Shown here one piece after another: positions 13,822-22,363 of a stretch of DNA of 64,000 nucleotides. Position numbers and translations under genes: made by a program. A model generated the notes under the pieces. That model did not search any database. It was not told where the DNA came from and was given only the letters and a program-made list of their open reading frames with translations. Positions within the stretch are counted from its first letter, which is position 1. The number at the start of each line of letters is the position of its first letter. Origin of the DNA: Bradyrhizobium sp. CB1717 (GTDB lineage: Bacteria; Pseudomonadota; Alphaproteobacteria; Rhizobiales; Xanthobacteraceae). The DNA lies in contig NZ_CP121666.1 in NCBI RefSeq assembly GCF_029714325.1, positions 1,426,001 through 1,490,000 on the forward strand. Direction: 5' to 3'.

Positions 13822-14595
13822 TCAGCTCCGCGGATACCCCGCCGCGTCCAGGATCAAATTCGCCACCTCCTTCGGATGCGACACCAGCGAGAGGTGCCCG
13901 GCGTCGAGCTCGACCGTGGTGGCGTTCATGCGCTTGGCGAGGAAGCGTTCGAGATCGGGGTTGATGGTGTAGTCGTTCTTCGACACCGCATACCAGCTCG
14001 GCTTGCTATGCCACGCCGCTTCCGTGGTGCGGCCGGCGAAGATCGAGGCTGCCGTCGGCCACTGCACGGCATAGAGTTCTTTGGCCTGCTCCGGCTTCAC
14101 GCCATTGGCGAAATATTTCAGGAAGGACTCTTCCGACAGCTTGGTGTAGCCGTCGCGCTCGACGATGCCGGCGCGCACGGGGCCGGTCGGAAACTGCTTT
14201 GACAGCGCAACGAAATCCTCGTTCGCATCGGGGGCGCGTGCGGCGACATAGACGAGCCCGGTGACCTTCGGGTCGGTGCCGACCTGGCTGATCACGGTGC
14301 CGCCCCAGGAATGCGCGACCAGCACGGTTGGCCCGTCCTGCTCGGCCAGCGCACGCTTTGTCGCCTCGACGGAGTCGGCGAGCGACGACAAAGGATTCTG
14401 CACGGCCGTCACATGCAGGCCGGCCGCCTGGAGAATCGGGATCACCTCGGACCAGCTCGAGCCGTCGGCCCAGGCGCCGTGCACCAGCACGACGTTCTTC
14501 GCCTTCACCGTTTGCTGTGTCTGCGCATGAGCGAGGCTGAGAGGTGCCGCCAGCAGGCTCGCGGCGACGAAAAGGCTGCGCCAGAAAGTCATCAT
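13822..14595 (-). CDS. exported alpha/beta hydrolase (esterase-like)
   Basis: 257 residues from ATG 14595, chosen because CGGAG lies eight bases upstream and the start gives a normal signal peptide (MMTFWRSLFVAASLLAAPLS...AHAQ). The mature enzyme opens with the oxyanion region VVLVHGAWADGSSW, has the nucleophile elbow LVAHSWGGTVI (Ser in HSWGG), and ends with the catalytic His in LDAGHLSLVSHPKEVANLI. The set fits the small periplasmic alpha/beta hydrolases close to salicylate/methyl-ester esterases. The substrate is unknown. It is a single gene between two terminators. Confidence 0.85.
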   Translation of the reverse strand: MMTFWRSLFVAASLLAAPLSLAHAQTQQTVKAKNVVLVHGAWADGSSWSEVIPILQAAGLHVTAVQNPLSSLADSVEATKRALAEQDGPTVLVAHSWGGTVISQVGTDPKVTGLVYVAARAPDANEDFVALSKQFPTGPVRAGIVERDGYTKLSEESFLKYFANGVKPEQAKELYAVQWPTAASIFAGRTTEAAWHSKPSWYAVSKNDYTINPDLERFLAKRMNATTVELDAGHLSLVSHPKEVANLILDAAGYPRS

Positions 14596-14732
14596 CGTTC
14601 TCCGTGTTCTTGGGTTCGATGCCCAAAGGACGGAGGGACGGACAGCGGTGTTACGCGGCTCACCAGTCTGTGATGCGGTGCGAAAAGGTATCCAAACATC
14701 CGGCCTGCGCCGGGACGACAGCAAAACGGCAA

Positions 14733-14760
14733 AAAACGCCCCGGGGCACCGGGGCGTTTT
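14733..14760. terminator. bidirectional rho-independent terminator after hsp20
   Basis: AAAACGCCCCGG (14733-14744) pairs perfectly with CCGGGGCGTTTT (14749-14760) across a GGCA loop. It ends 25 bases after the hsp20 stop codon (minus strand), where the A-run becomes the U-run of the transcript. Confidence 0.88.
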
Positions 14761-14784
14761 CGCAACCTGGAAGTCGTGTGCGGC

Positions 14785-15252
14785 TTAGGCGGCTTGCGCG
14801 GCCGCGTTCTCGATCACCTGCGCCTTCGGGGCGCTGGTGTTGATCGCGATCTGGCGCGGCTTCTTGGCCTCGGGAATCTCGCGGACGAGATCGACGTGAA
14901 GCAGGCCGTTCTCGAGCGAGGCGTCCTTCACCTGCACGAAGTCGGCAAGCTGGAAGGCGCGCTCGAAGGCACGCGCGGCGATGCCGCGATAGAGCACTTC
15001 GGATTTGGAGTTCTCGTTGGCGACCTTCTCGCCCTTGATCGTCAGCGTGTTTTCCTTCGCGACGATGGAGAGCTCGTCCTTGGCAAAGCCCGAGACCGCG
15101 ACGGTGATGCGGTAGGCGTTCTCGCCGGTGCGCTCGATATTGTAGGGGGGATAGCCGGGGCTGCCGTCAGAGCTGGCCTGGTCGAGCAGGTTGAAGAGAC
15201 GGTCGAAGCCGACGGTGGAACGATAGAAGGGGGTGAGATCGTAGGTACGCAT
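14785..15252 (-). CDS. small heat-shock protein Hsp20 (alpha-crystallin family, IbpA-like)
   Basis: 155 residues from ATG 15252 (MRTYDLTPFYRSTVGFDRLF), preceded by GGAGGA. This N terminus is the standard class A rhizobial sHsp start. The alpha-crystallin domain runs from about residue 40 to 130 (YNIERTGENAYRITVAVSGF, IKGEKVANE, AFERAFQLADFVQVKDASLE), with the oligomerising motif near the C terminus (PRQIAINTS). It is an ATP-independent holdase for unfolding proteins in the cytoplasm. Control is by the leader thermometer and the upstream RpoH-like promoter described separately. A longer open frame to 15879 exists but is antisense to another gene. Confidence 0.95.
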   Translation of the reverse strand: MRTYDLTPFYRSTVGFDRLFNLLDQASSDGSPGYPPYNIERTGENAYRITVAVSGFAKDELSIVAKENTLTIKGEKVANENSKSEVLYRGIAARAFERAFQLADFVQVKDASLENGLLHVDLVREIPEAKKPRQIAINTSAPKAQVIENAAAQAA

Positions 15253-15365
15253 GGTCAAGTCCTCCATTGAGCGACTGTTGGGTAACCCGCCCGCCATCGG
15301 GCCGGGCTTTAGTTCTGTGTGCAGCCTGATGTTCCGGTTCCGAAACACTGGTAGCGGCCTGCACG
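15253..15365 (-). promoter_or_regulatory. ROSE-type RNA thermometer in the hsp20 leader
   Basis: The last leader hairpin, 15276 to 15258 on the minus strand, reads AGTC-G-CTC, loop AATG, GAG-GACT. The two arms pair over seven base pairs with one bulged G, exactly opposite the GGAGG ribosome site. A bulged G facing the Shine-Dalgarno is the hallmark of ROSE elements described in Bradyrhizobium heat-shock operons. The stem would hide the ribosome site at low temperature and melt on heating. Upstream GC-rich sequence (GCCCGGCCCG...CGGGCGGG) can form a second stem. The leader length of about 113 bases is in the ROSE range. Confidence 0.82.
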
Positions 15366-15371
15366 AAGGTG

Positions 15372-15399
15372 ATATGGGTGGGGTGAGACGGCGTTCAAG
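15372..15399 (-). promoter_or_regulatory. RpoH (sigma32)-like promoter of hsp20
   Basis: On the minus strand CTTGAA (15399-15394) is followed after 16 bases by CCATAT (15377-15372), close to the alphaproteobacterial RpoH pattern CTTGAA-N16/17-CCATAT. The expected start near 15365 gives the leader that contains the thermometer. Confidence 0.65.
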
Positions 15400-15471
15400 A
15401 GGGCGGCAACAGCGCCTTTTCGGCGCTCCCGCCCCTTGATTTGCAGCACTTCGCGCCAAGCCCTCCCAACC

Positions 15472-16419
15472 ATGACGCTGCTCTCGATCCCGTCCAACCC
15501 CGTTCCCGAAAACGTCGTCAGCGGCACCATCAAGACCCCCGATGGCGCCGAGCTGCGCTTTGCCCGCTGGGCGCCGCCGGCGAACCGCAAAGGCACGGTC
15601 TGCGTCTTCACCGGGCGCAGCGAGCAGATCGAGAAATATTTCGAGACCGTGCGCGACCTGCGCGACCGCGGCTTTGCGGTGGCGATGATCGACTGGCGCG
15701 GGCAGGGCCATTCCTCGCGGCGGCTGCGCGATCCGCGCAAGGGCTATGTGCGCGACTTCTCGGATTTCGAGATCGACGTCGAGACCTTCGTGCAGCAGGT
15801 GGTGCTGCCGGATTGCCCGCCGCCCTTCTTCGCGCTCGCCCACTCCATGGGTGGCACGGTGATGCTGCGCGTGGCGCATGCCGGCAAGCGCTGGTTCGAC
15901 CGCATGGTGCTGTCGGCGCCGATGATCGACCTGCCCGGTCGGACCACCGCGTTTCCGGCGCGGGCGCTGCTGAGAACGATGCGCCTGATGGGGATGGGCG
16001 GCCGCTACGTCCCCGGCGGCAGCGACCGCATCACCGGGCTCGACCCCTTCATCAACAATCCCCTGACCAGCGATCCCGTGCGCTATGCGCGCAACGCCGC
16101 GATCCTGGAGGAAGATCCGACGCTCGGGCTCGCGTCACCCACGGTCGCCTGGGCCGACACCGCCTTCCGTGCCATGCAGACCTTCAAGGGCATGAATTAC
16201 CCTTCAGAGATCCGCCAGCCGATCCTGATGCTGGCGGCCTCCAACGACACCGTGGTCTCGACCGCGGCGATCGAGGAGTTCGCCTACCATTTGCGCGCCG
16301 GCTCGCATCTCGTGATCGCCGGCGCCAAGCACGAGATCCTGCAGGAGCAGGACCGCTACCGCTCTCAGTTCTGGGCGGCCTTCGACGCCTTCGTGCCGGG
16401 CACGCCGCTGTTCAAATGA
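15472..16419 (+). CDS. alpha/beta hydrolase, lysophospholipase/monoacylglycerol-lipase type
   Basis: 315 residues from ATG 15472 (MTLLSIPSNPVPENVV); an earlier start at 15436 is unlikely. No signal peptide is seen. Motifs: the serine hydrolase 4 entry region FARWAPPANRKGTVCVFTGRSEQIEKY, the oxidised-lipid hydrolase motif DWRGQGHSSR, nucleophile Ser in FALAHSMGGTVML, Asp in LMLAASNDTVVS, and His in VIAGAKHEILQE. The PldB-type fold suggests hydrolysis of lysophospholipids or monoacylglycerols. It is divergent from hsp20 across about 220 bp. Confidence 0.88.
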   Translation: MTLLSIPSNPVPENVVSGTIKTPDGAELRFARWAPPANRKGTVCVFTGRSEQIEKYFETVRDLRDRGFAVAMIDWRGQGHSSRRLRDPRKGYVRDFSDFEIDVETFVQQVVLPDCPPPFFALAHSMGGTVMLRVAHAGKRWFDRMVLSAPMIDLPGRTTAFPARALLRTMRLMGMGGRYVPGGSDRITGLDPFINNPLTSDPVRYARNAAILEEDPTLGLASPTVAWADTAFRAMQTFKGMNYPSEIRQPILMLAASNDTVVSTAAIEEFAYHLRAGSHLVIAGAKHEILQEQDRYRSQFWAAFDAFVPGTPLFK

Positions 16420-16466
16420 GAGGGCTCCGCAGGGCCGGTGAGAACTCGCGGAGTGTCCTCCTTCTC

Positions 16467-16503
16467 CGTCATTGCTTCGTCGCAAGTGCTCCTCGCAATG
16501 ACG
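16467..16503. repeat. short family A half-element
   Basis: CGTCATTGCTTCGTCGCAAG followed by TGCTCCTCGCAATGACG. The outer ends match family A, but the centre is lost. The right half of the element at 30961 has the same form. Confidence 0.7.
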
Positions 16504-16590
16504 GCGTGGATGCATTCCGCCCTCTCCCCCCGCATCCGCCTTCGCTGAAGCTTCGGCGGACAAGAGCGGGGGGAGGCGAAGGAATAGGCC

Positions 16591-19398
16591 CTACAGCGTC
16601 TTCAGATACTCGATCAGGTCGTAGCGCTCTTGCTCTTTGAGCACGCGGCCGATGGTGCCGTCCTTGCCGGGGCCCGGCGTGCCGTCGAACGAGTGGCCGG
16701 CATTGCTGTTGCCGTACATGTCGGTGCCGTCAGACGCGCGCGTCGAGAAGCGCGACTGCCCGGTCTTGCAGCTCTCGCCGTCGGCGACCGCGAAGCCGAC
16801 CTGCTTCGGATCGTAGTCGCGGCCACCACCCATGCAGAACGATTTGGGACGCTCGGATGCAGGGCTCAGCATCCAGTACAGCGAAGGCACCGATCCGTTG
16901 TGCAGGTAAGGTGCGGTGGCCCAGACGCCGTTGAGCGGGCGCGCGCGATACCAGGGCCCCGGCTCCTTCTTGTCGGGCGGCTGCGGTCCGGGATTCGGGC
17001 AGTTCTTGCGCTTGCCCCACCAGGCCTGCTGGACCTTCGGGTCGATCTTGGCATCGTCCATCGCCTTGCGGGCGACGATGTCGACGAGCACCATTAGGCC
17101 GATCGAGTAGGGCATGTCGGTCGACGAAATATCCGGCAGATTGCAGTTCCACCAGGCATTGAGATTCTGCGTGGGATCGAGCTTGAGAAAGCCCGGCACC
17201 TGAACCGTCCGCGTCGCCAGCACGCTGGCCTGAGCGAGGTCGGTCCCCATGCCCTTGGCGCTTTTCTGTACCTCGTTCAGGAATTTGTCGTCGCCGATGG
17301 TCTCCCAGCGTGACGAGGACCAGATGCTCTGGCTCGGAAATTCGGTGTCGAACACGGGATCGTTGACCGGACCGAGATGGCATTCGGTGCAGATCTCCGC
17401 ATAGAGCTTGCGGCCGCGCTTGACGCGGTCGCCATCGATCTTCCAGGCATCATCACCGAAGATGTCCGACGGCCATCTCGGCGATGTCAGCCCGGAGAGC
17501 TGCTTTTTCGGATAGGGCGCCGATCCCTTCAGCAGATCCTCGATCCAGTTCAGATTCTTGATGTCCATCGACGAGCGGAACAGCGTGTCCTTGGGAGAGT
17601 TGTCGGACAAATTGAGCAGCGCGGTCACGCCCAGCGCTTCGCCGGCATTGCGGATCAGCGGCTGTTCGATGGACGCGTCGTATTGCGCGTATTTGAGCCA
17701 GGGCACGGTCCAGATCGGCGGGAAGCTGACCGGCGCGTCCTTGGCATGCAGATTCTTCTCGAAGCCGCTGAGGCCGCTGAGCGCCATGTCCTGGGAGAAG
17801 ACCTGGTTGCCGATGCGGTTGAGCGCGTCGAGGCGGCCATAGCCTTCCTCGGTGTCCTGCTGCGGCTCGTCCCGCTTGGTCTTCTCGTTGAACCGCGTCT
17901 TGCCCTCGATGGTCTTGGCGTAGGTCTTCTCCCAGTCGACCAGGAACGTGCCGATCGCGCTCAGCTTCTGCTTCAGCGCATCGCGGTCCGCATCGCTGGC
18001 GGAGGGGCCGAGCACGCGATCGGCGAAGCGCGTGAAGCGGCCCGGCACGTAGAGCGTGTAGGCGATCGACAGGCCGGTCGTGACCTCGAGCTTCCTGAGG
18101 TCGGTCATCGCCGGGCCGCCGTCGAAGCGGATGTCGATGCCCTTGTAGTGGATCTGGCCGGTGTGGCAGGCGGCGCAGGTCAGGCCGATCCGGTCCTCGC
18201 CGACCTTGCCGGTCGCGGGATCGGGTACGCCGGTCATGCGCGCAAAGCCGACGGGCAGGCCGCCGACGTTCTCAGCCTGGGCACCCCAGTTGACCGGCGG
18301 ATCCCAGAGCCGTGCCGGCACCGGCTTCGTCTTGTCGTAGACGTTGGCATAGCCGAACCGGCGCAGCGTGGCGTCGTCGGTGTTGATCGTCTGCGGGCTC
18401 GGGATGAAGCCGAAGCGCTGCAGATGGTCGCTGTCATGCAGCATCCCGGGCTTTGCGAAGAAATGAAGCCGCGGCTGCTCGAGCGCCATGAACCAGCTAT
18501 AGGGCACCGGGAAGGTCGCGGTGCCCTGGCTGGTGTGATGAAACCAGTGCCGGTCCTCCAGCGCCCAGTTCTGCTCGAGCCAGTACGCGGCTCGCGGTTC
18601 GACCTGCGTAGGCAATGGCGGGGCCACGAGGTTCCCGAGGATGCCGGGCAGCATCGGCTGGAATTGATCGGGAAAGCGCAGCGCCACGATGCCAAAGACG
18701 AGGAGCGCGGCGAACAGTCCGCCGGCCGCGCGCAGTATCAGCGAGGGCGGCGTGACCGGCTGGCTGACGACCCGCTGGGTGATCCTGTCAGGGAATTTGC
18801 GCTCGTTGAACAACGTCCTCACCTCGGCCACGCTGAGATAGCGGTCATCACCCTGACCCTTGCCCATGATCTTGAGCAGGATCGGCCATTCGAACTTCAT
18901 CAGGATGGGGTAGTACCAGCGTGCTTGCTTGCCGGCGCGCTTGAGGTTGTCCTTCATGAAGATCTGGATTTGCGAGGCGTTGAGGCCGGTCTCGGTGCCG
19001 CCATCGGGATCGGTATAGGTGCCGCCAAAACTGGCAAGCCGGGCGATCTCGTCCTCGTTGACGTGCCCGTCGACGCCGAGGATGCGGGAGCCGGCGCCGA
19101 GCTTGTCGAGCGGGCCGCCGCGCAAGCCATCGAGCTGTGCGCCCCAGAAGATGCTCTGCAGGATGTGACAGGCGCCGTTGGCGATCAGCGCGACGCCGCG
19201 GACCTGGATGCGGGCCGAGGTCTTCTTCAGCCCAGCCTCGCCGCTTGCATTCGCGATGGTCTGCGACAGCGTCCGGAGCGGGACGGTCCCGCCGTCGACG
19301 AAGCCTTCGCCGACGAGGCCGCGCAGGAATGGACAGGGATTGTTCGGCGAGACCTGGATCGAGGGGTCGAAGGGCGGCTTCGAAGAGCGGTCATGCAT
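16591..19398 (-). CDS. membrane-anchored di-heme cytochrome c peroxidase-like protein with extra N-terminal domain
   Basis: 935 residues. Residues 1-210 are cytoplasmic by prediction, begin with a CPFLRGLVGEG segment, and contain an EF-hand-like DGHVNEDEI near 110-118. One membrane helix follows at about 219-241 (SLILRAAGGLFAALLVFGIVALRF). The large periplasmic part has two heme c sites, CAACH at 408-412 and CTECH at 670-674, and the family end block VWATAPYLHNGSVPSLYWML. This places the C-terminal half with MauG/RoxA-type di-heme oxidases and peroxidases. The two functions joined in one chain are unusual. The substrate is unknown; it could be a periplasmic redox enzyme. It is a single gene with no cytochrome maturation or partner gene nearby. 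Confidence 0.82.
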   Translation of the reverse strand: MHDRSSKPPFDPSIQVSPNNPCPFLRGLVGEGFVDGGTVPLRTLSQTIANASGEAGLKKTSARIQVRGVALIANGACHILQSIFWGAQLDGLRGGPLDKLGAGSRILGVDGHVNEDEIARLASFGGTYTDPDGGTETGLNASQIQIFMKDNLKRAGKQARWYYPILMKFEWPILLKIMGKGQGDDRYLSVAEVRTLFNERKFPDRITQRVVSQPVTPPSLILRAAGGLFAALLVFGIVALRFPDQFQPMLPGILGNLVAPPLPTQVEPRAAYWLEQNWALEDRHWFHHTSQGTATFPVPYSWFMALEQPRLHFFAKPGMLHDSDHLQRFGFIPSPQTINTDDATLRRFGYANVYDKTKPVPARLWDPPVNWGAQAENVGGLPVGFARMTGVPDPATGKVGEDRIGLTCAACHTGQIHYKGIDIRFDGGPAMTDLRKLEVTTGLSIAYTLYVPGRFTRFADRVLGPSASDADRDALKQKLSAIGTFLVDWEKTYAKTIEGKTRFNEKTKRDEPQQDTEEGYGRLDALNRIGNQVFSQDMALSGLSGFEKNLHAKDAPVSFPPIWTVPWLKYAQYDASIEQPLIRNAGEALGVTALLNLSDNSPKDTLFRSSMDIKNLNWIEDLLKGSAPYPKKQLSGLTSPRWPSDIFGDDAWKIDGDRVKRGRKLYAEICTECHLGPVNDPVFDTEFPSQSIWSSSRWETIGDDKFLNEVQKSAKGMGTDLAQASVLATRTVQVPGFLKLDPTQNLNAWWNCNLPDISSTDMPYSIGLMVLVDIVARKAMDDAKIDPKVQQAWWGKRKNCPNPGPQPPDKKEPGPWYRARPLNGVWATAPYLHNGSVPSLYWMLSPASERPKSFCMGGGRDYDPKQVGFAVADGESCKTGQSRFSTRASDGTDMYGNSNAGHSFDGTPGPGKDGTIGRVLKEQERYDLIEYLKTL

Positions 19399-19582
19399 GG
19401 CCCAAAATCCTGAAAACAGCGAATCGCAAAAAAGACGCGCCGATCAAGCGCGGAAAGTCCTAACAAACCGACAGCAGACTATACTACTTCAGCGTGTGGT
19501 GAAGTGTGGCTGATTTCACTGTCCTGTCAACAACAGCGGGCGCGAGTCATTTGCCCCGAAGGGCGGGACCGCGGCCGGCCCG

Positions 19583-21379
19583 TCAGGACTCGGCGGCGCG
19601 TTTGACGTCGCTCTGGACCAGGGTCAGCTTGCCGAGCGGCACGCCGGCCTTCAGCAGTCCCTCGCGGTAATGGGCGAGATTCTCGGGCCGCTTCCAGTGG
19701 AAATTGCGCAGGTGACGGTCGACATTCAGGGTCGGGTAGTTCGTCATGAGCACTTTGATGGCCTCGTCGGCCTCGTCGGTCCGGCCGAGTTGCGCCAGCG
19801 CTGCGGCGCGGATCGCCAGCGCCTGCATGTGGTTCGGGTTGATGTAGAGCTGCTCGCGGGCCCATGACAGGGTCGCGTCATATTGTCTTAGGAGATAATG
19901 GCTGAAGGCGTTCAGCGCGGCCCATTGGTAGCGCGGGTCGCTGTTGTCGCGCTGCGAGGCCATCGAGAACAGCTCGATTGCCTCGCGATGCTCGCCGATG
20001 ATGAAATGGCAGATGCCGAGTACCCCGCGCGCGCCGTTGTCGTAGGGGTTGAGCGCAACCGCACGCTTGGCGGCGTCCATCGCGGCCTCGTAATGACCTT
20101 CCATGCCATGAGCCCAGGACAGGATCGAGAACGCGAAGGAGGAGCGCGGGTCGAGCCGGACGCTGGTCTCGGCGAGATGCATCGCCTCGGCCCACATCTC
20201 CCGCGTGCCCTTGACCCAGCCGAACTGGATGCTCTGGATCTGGATCGTGGCAAGATAAGCATGCGCGATCGACAGCTTGGGATCGAGCCCAATGGCCTCC
20301 CGGAACAGGTCGACGGCGGCGGCCAGATCTTCCTTGGTCTGGCGGTAGTAATGCGACAGTCCCTTGAGGAAGCGGTCCCAGGCGGTCACGTCGGTCGAGA
20401 GCCGCGCCGGCGCCGAAGCTTCCGCGCGGACGATCTCGGTGGCGATGGCAGCGGACAGATTGGTGGTGATCTCGTCCTGCATCGCGAACAAATCGCCGAT
20501 GTCGCGGTCGTAGCGGCCGGTCCAGAGCTGCTCGCCGGTCTCCGGCGCGATCAGCTCGGCGGTGACGCGGATCTTGGCGCCGGCGCGCCGCACCGAGCCC
20601 TGGATCAGATAGGTTGCGTCGATCTCGCGCGCGATCAGGCGCGTGCTCAAATTCTTGCCCTTGAACGCGAAGGTCGAGTTGCGGCTCAGCACGCGATAGA
20701 AGGATTGCAGCGAGAGCGCGTGGATCAGATCCTCGGTGAGGCCGTCGGAGAAATATTCGTCCTGGGCGTCGCTGAGATTGGCGAAGGGCAGCACGCCGAC
20801 GATCGCGGTGCGGTACTGCTGCGAGAGGGCGGATGCTTCCCGCAGCTCGGGCGCGAGCGCCGGCGCGCCCTCGGGCATCCAGGTAAAGACCCCGACCGCA
20901 TCCTTGATGTTCTTGAAGCGATGGTTGCCGGCATCGGTCAGCGGCACGGTGAGATGCTTGCACGCCTCCCGGTAGGCCTTGGCCGAGATGGCGAAGCCGC
21001 CGGGGCTCGCCACGGATTCGAGGCGGACGGCGATGTTGACATCGTCACCGAAGACCTCGTCCTCGTCGGCGATGACGTCGCCCATGTGGATGCCGAGCCG
21101 GAATTGCATGGTGCGCTCGGCCGGGAGATGGTGGTTGCGCTCCGCCATCACCGTCTGCATCGCGATCGCCGCCTCGGTGGCGCCGACGATGGAGGCGAAC
21201 TCCAGCAGGAAGCCGTCGCCGGTGTTCTTCACGACGCGTCCGCCGTGATTGAGGATGATGGGGTGGATCGCGGCGCGATGGGCCTTGAAGGCGGCATGGG
21301 TGCCGGCTTCGTCGCTGCCCATCATGCGCGAATAGCCGGCGACATCGGCGCAGACGATGGCTGCCAGACGTCTTTCCAT
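19583..21379 (-). CDS. class III adenylate/guanylate cyclase with TolB-like and TPR regions
   Basis: 598 residues from ATG 21379 (MERRLAAIVCADVAGYS), with GGAG ten bases upstream. Residues 1-165 are the cyclase homology domain: metal Asp12 (CADVAGYS) and Asp55 (KNTGDGF), and transition-state Asn115 and Arg119 (DDVNIAVRLE), so it looks catalytically intact. Residues about 190-320 form a TolB/FlgO-like fold (VGVLPFANLSDAQDEYFSDG, LIQGSVRRAGAKIRVTAELI). The rest is a run of TPR-like helical repeats (LFREAIGLDPKLSIAHAYL, AKRAVALNPYDNGARGVLG). No membrane segment is seen. Bradyrhizobium genomes hold many paralogues; the TPR part is presumed to sense or dock a partner. It probably makes cAMP. Confidence 0.9.
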   Translation of the reverse strand: MERRLAAIVCADVAGYSRMMGSDEAGTHAAFKAHRAAIHPIILNHGGRVVKNTGDGFLLEFASIVGATEAAIAMQTVMAERNHHLPAERTMQFRLGIHMGDVIADEDEVFGDDVNIAVRLESVASPGGFAISAKAYREACKHLTVPLTDAGNHRFKNIKDAVGVFTWMPEGAPALAPELREASALSQQYRTAIVGVLPFANLSDAQDEYFSDGLTEDLIHALSLQSFYRVLSRNSTFAFKGKNLSTRLIAREIDATYLIQGSVRRAGAKIRVTAELIAPETGEQLWTGRYDRDIGDLFAMQDEITTNLSAAIATEIVRAEASAPARLSTDVTAWDRFLKGLSHYYRQTKEDLAAAVDLFREAIGLDPKLSIAHAYLATIQIQSIQFGWVKGTREMWAEAMHLAETSVRLDPRSSFAFSILSWAHGMEGHYEAAMDAAKRAVALNPYDNGARGVLGICHFIIGEHREAIELFSMASQRDNSDPRYQWAALNAFSHYLLRQYDATLSWAREQLYINPNHMQALAIRAAALAQLGRTDEADEAIKVLMTNYPTLNVDRHLRNFHWKRPENLAHYREGLLKAGVPLGKLTLVQSDVKRAAES

Positions 21380-21605
21380 ATCCCGGGAGCTCCAAGGGAT
21401 CGAAGACCGGCCACGGCGTGGCAGTCGCCTCGAATCCTGCATTTCAAGAACCCTGCCTTTATAAAGCAGATGAGGCCGAGTGAAAGTATCAACCGCATTG
21501 CAAATTCGAAGTAAATCCTACGCAATCCCGGCGGTGGACGGGGCGGAGCCAACCGATTAAGCCCCCCTTTCAGGGCCGCAAGGCGGGTTGGGCGGGGGAT
21601 TTTAG

Positions 21606-22238
21606 ATGCTGGGCATTCACGAAATCTGGCTGTTCATCCTGTCGGGCATACTGCTCAACATCACGCCGGGGCCCGATAGCGTCTATGTGATCGGCCGCAG
21701 CATGCAGATGGGCTGGCGGGGCGGCGCCGCCGCCGCTTTTGGCATCAGTTGCGGCTGTTTTTTCCATGTCGCGGGCGCGGCGATCGGCCTTTCGGCCCTG
21801 CTGATGGCCTCCTCGACGGCGTTCTCTATCCTGAAGCTGGTTGGCGCGGCCTATCTGGTCGTGACCGGCCTTCAGATGCTGTGGTCGCGTCCGGCGCTGG
21901 CGTCGGCCATCGACGAGCCGGAGCGGAGCTCGCTGCGGCGGGTGTTCCTGCAAGGCGTCTTCACCAACGCGCTCAATCCCAAGGTCGCGCTGTTCTTCCT
22001 GGCCTTCCTGCCGCAATTCGTCGCAGCCGATGCGCCCCACAAGCCGCTCGCCTTCCTGACGCTCGGCCTGATCTTCATCTTTACGGGGACACTGTGGTGC
22101 CTGGTGCTTGCCGCGTTCGCGGCCAAGGCCGCCCACCGCCTGCGGAGCTCGGAGGGCGCGATCGCCTGGGTCAATCGCGCGCTCGGCGGCCTCTTCGTCT
22201 ATCTCGGCATCCGCGTCGCCATGCTGGAGAGCCGGTAA
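21606..22238 (+). CDS. LysE/RhtB family amino-acid exporter
   Basis: 210 residues, the usual length. Signature N terminus WLFILSGILLNITPGPDSVYVIGRS, followed by about six hydrophobic segments (for example LKLVGAAYLVVTGLQMLW and FTNALNPKVALFFLAFLPQFV). NALNPKVALFFLAFLPQF is the second family signature. The protein should export an amino acid or related compound such as homoserine lactone; which one cannot be read. It starts at ATG 21606, about 225 bp from the divergent cyclase gene. Confidence 0.92.
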   Translation: MLGIHEIWLFILSGILLNITPGPDSVYVIGRSMQMGWRGGAAAAFGISCGCFFHVAGAAIGLSALLMASSTAFSILKLVGAAYLVVTGLQMLWSRPALASAIDEPERSSLRRVFLQGVFTNALNPKVALFFLAFLPQFVAADAPHKPLAFLTLGLIFIFTGTLWCLVLAAFAAKAAHRLRSSEGAIAWVNRALGGLFVYLGIRVAMLESR

Positions 22239-22264
22239 CTCGTTCGAGCGGATGATGGGAGCTG

Positions 22265-22356
22265 CGTAGGGTGGGCAAAGGCGCACTTGCGCCGTGCCCA
22301 CCACCTCTCTCGGCCACACAAAATGCGTGGGCACGCTTCGCTTTGCCCACCCTACG
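22265..22356. repeat. palindromic repeat with CGTAGGGTGGGCAAAG arms
   Basis: CGTAGGGTGGGCAAAGGCGC is mirrored by a right arm ending in GCTTTGCCCACCCTACG. It fills the convergent gap between LysE and TauE genes. I see one copy in the window. Confidence 0.8.
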
Positions 22357-22363
22357 TTCTGCC

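Noticed and set aside
14785..15879. A 364-codon extension of the hsp20 frame
   Set aside because: The added part is antisense to the lysophospholipase-like gene, while ATG 15252 has a GGAGG site and the conserved sHsp N terminus.
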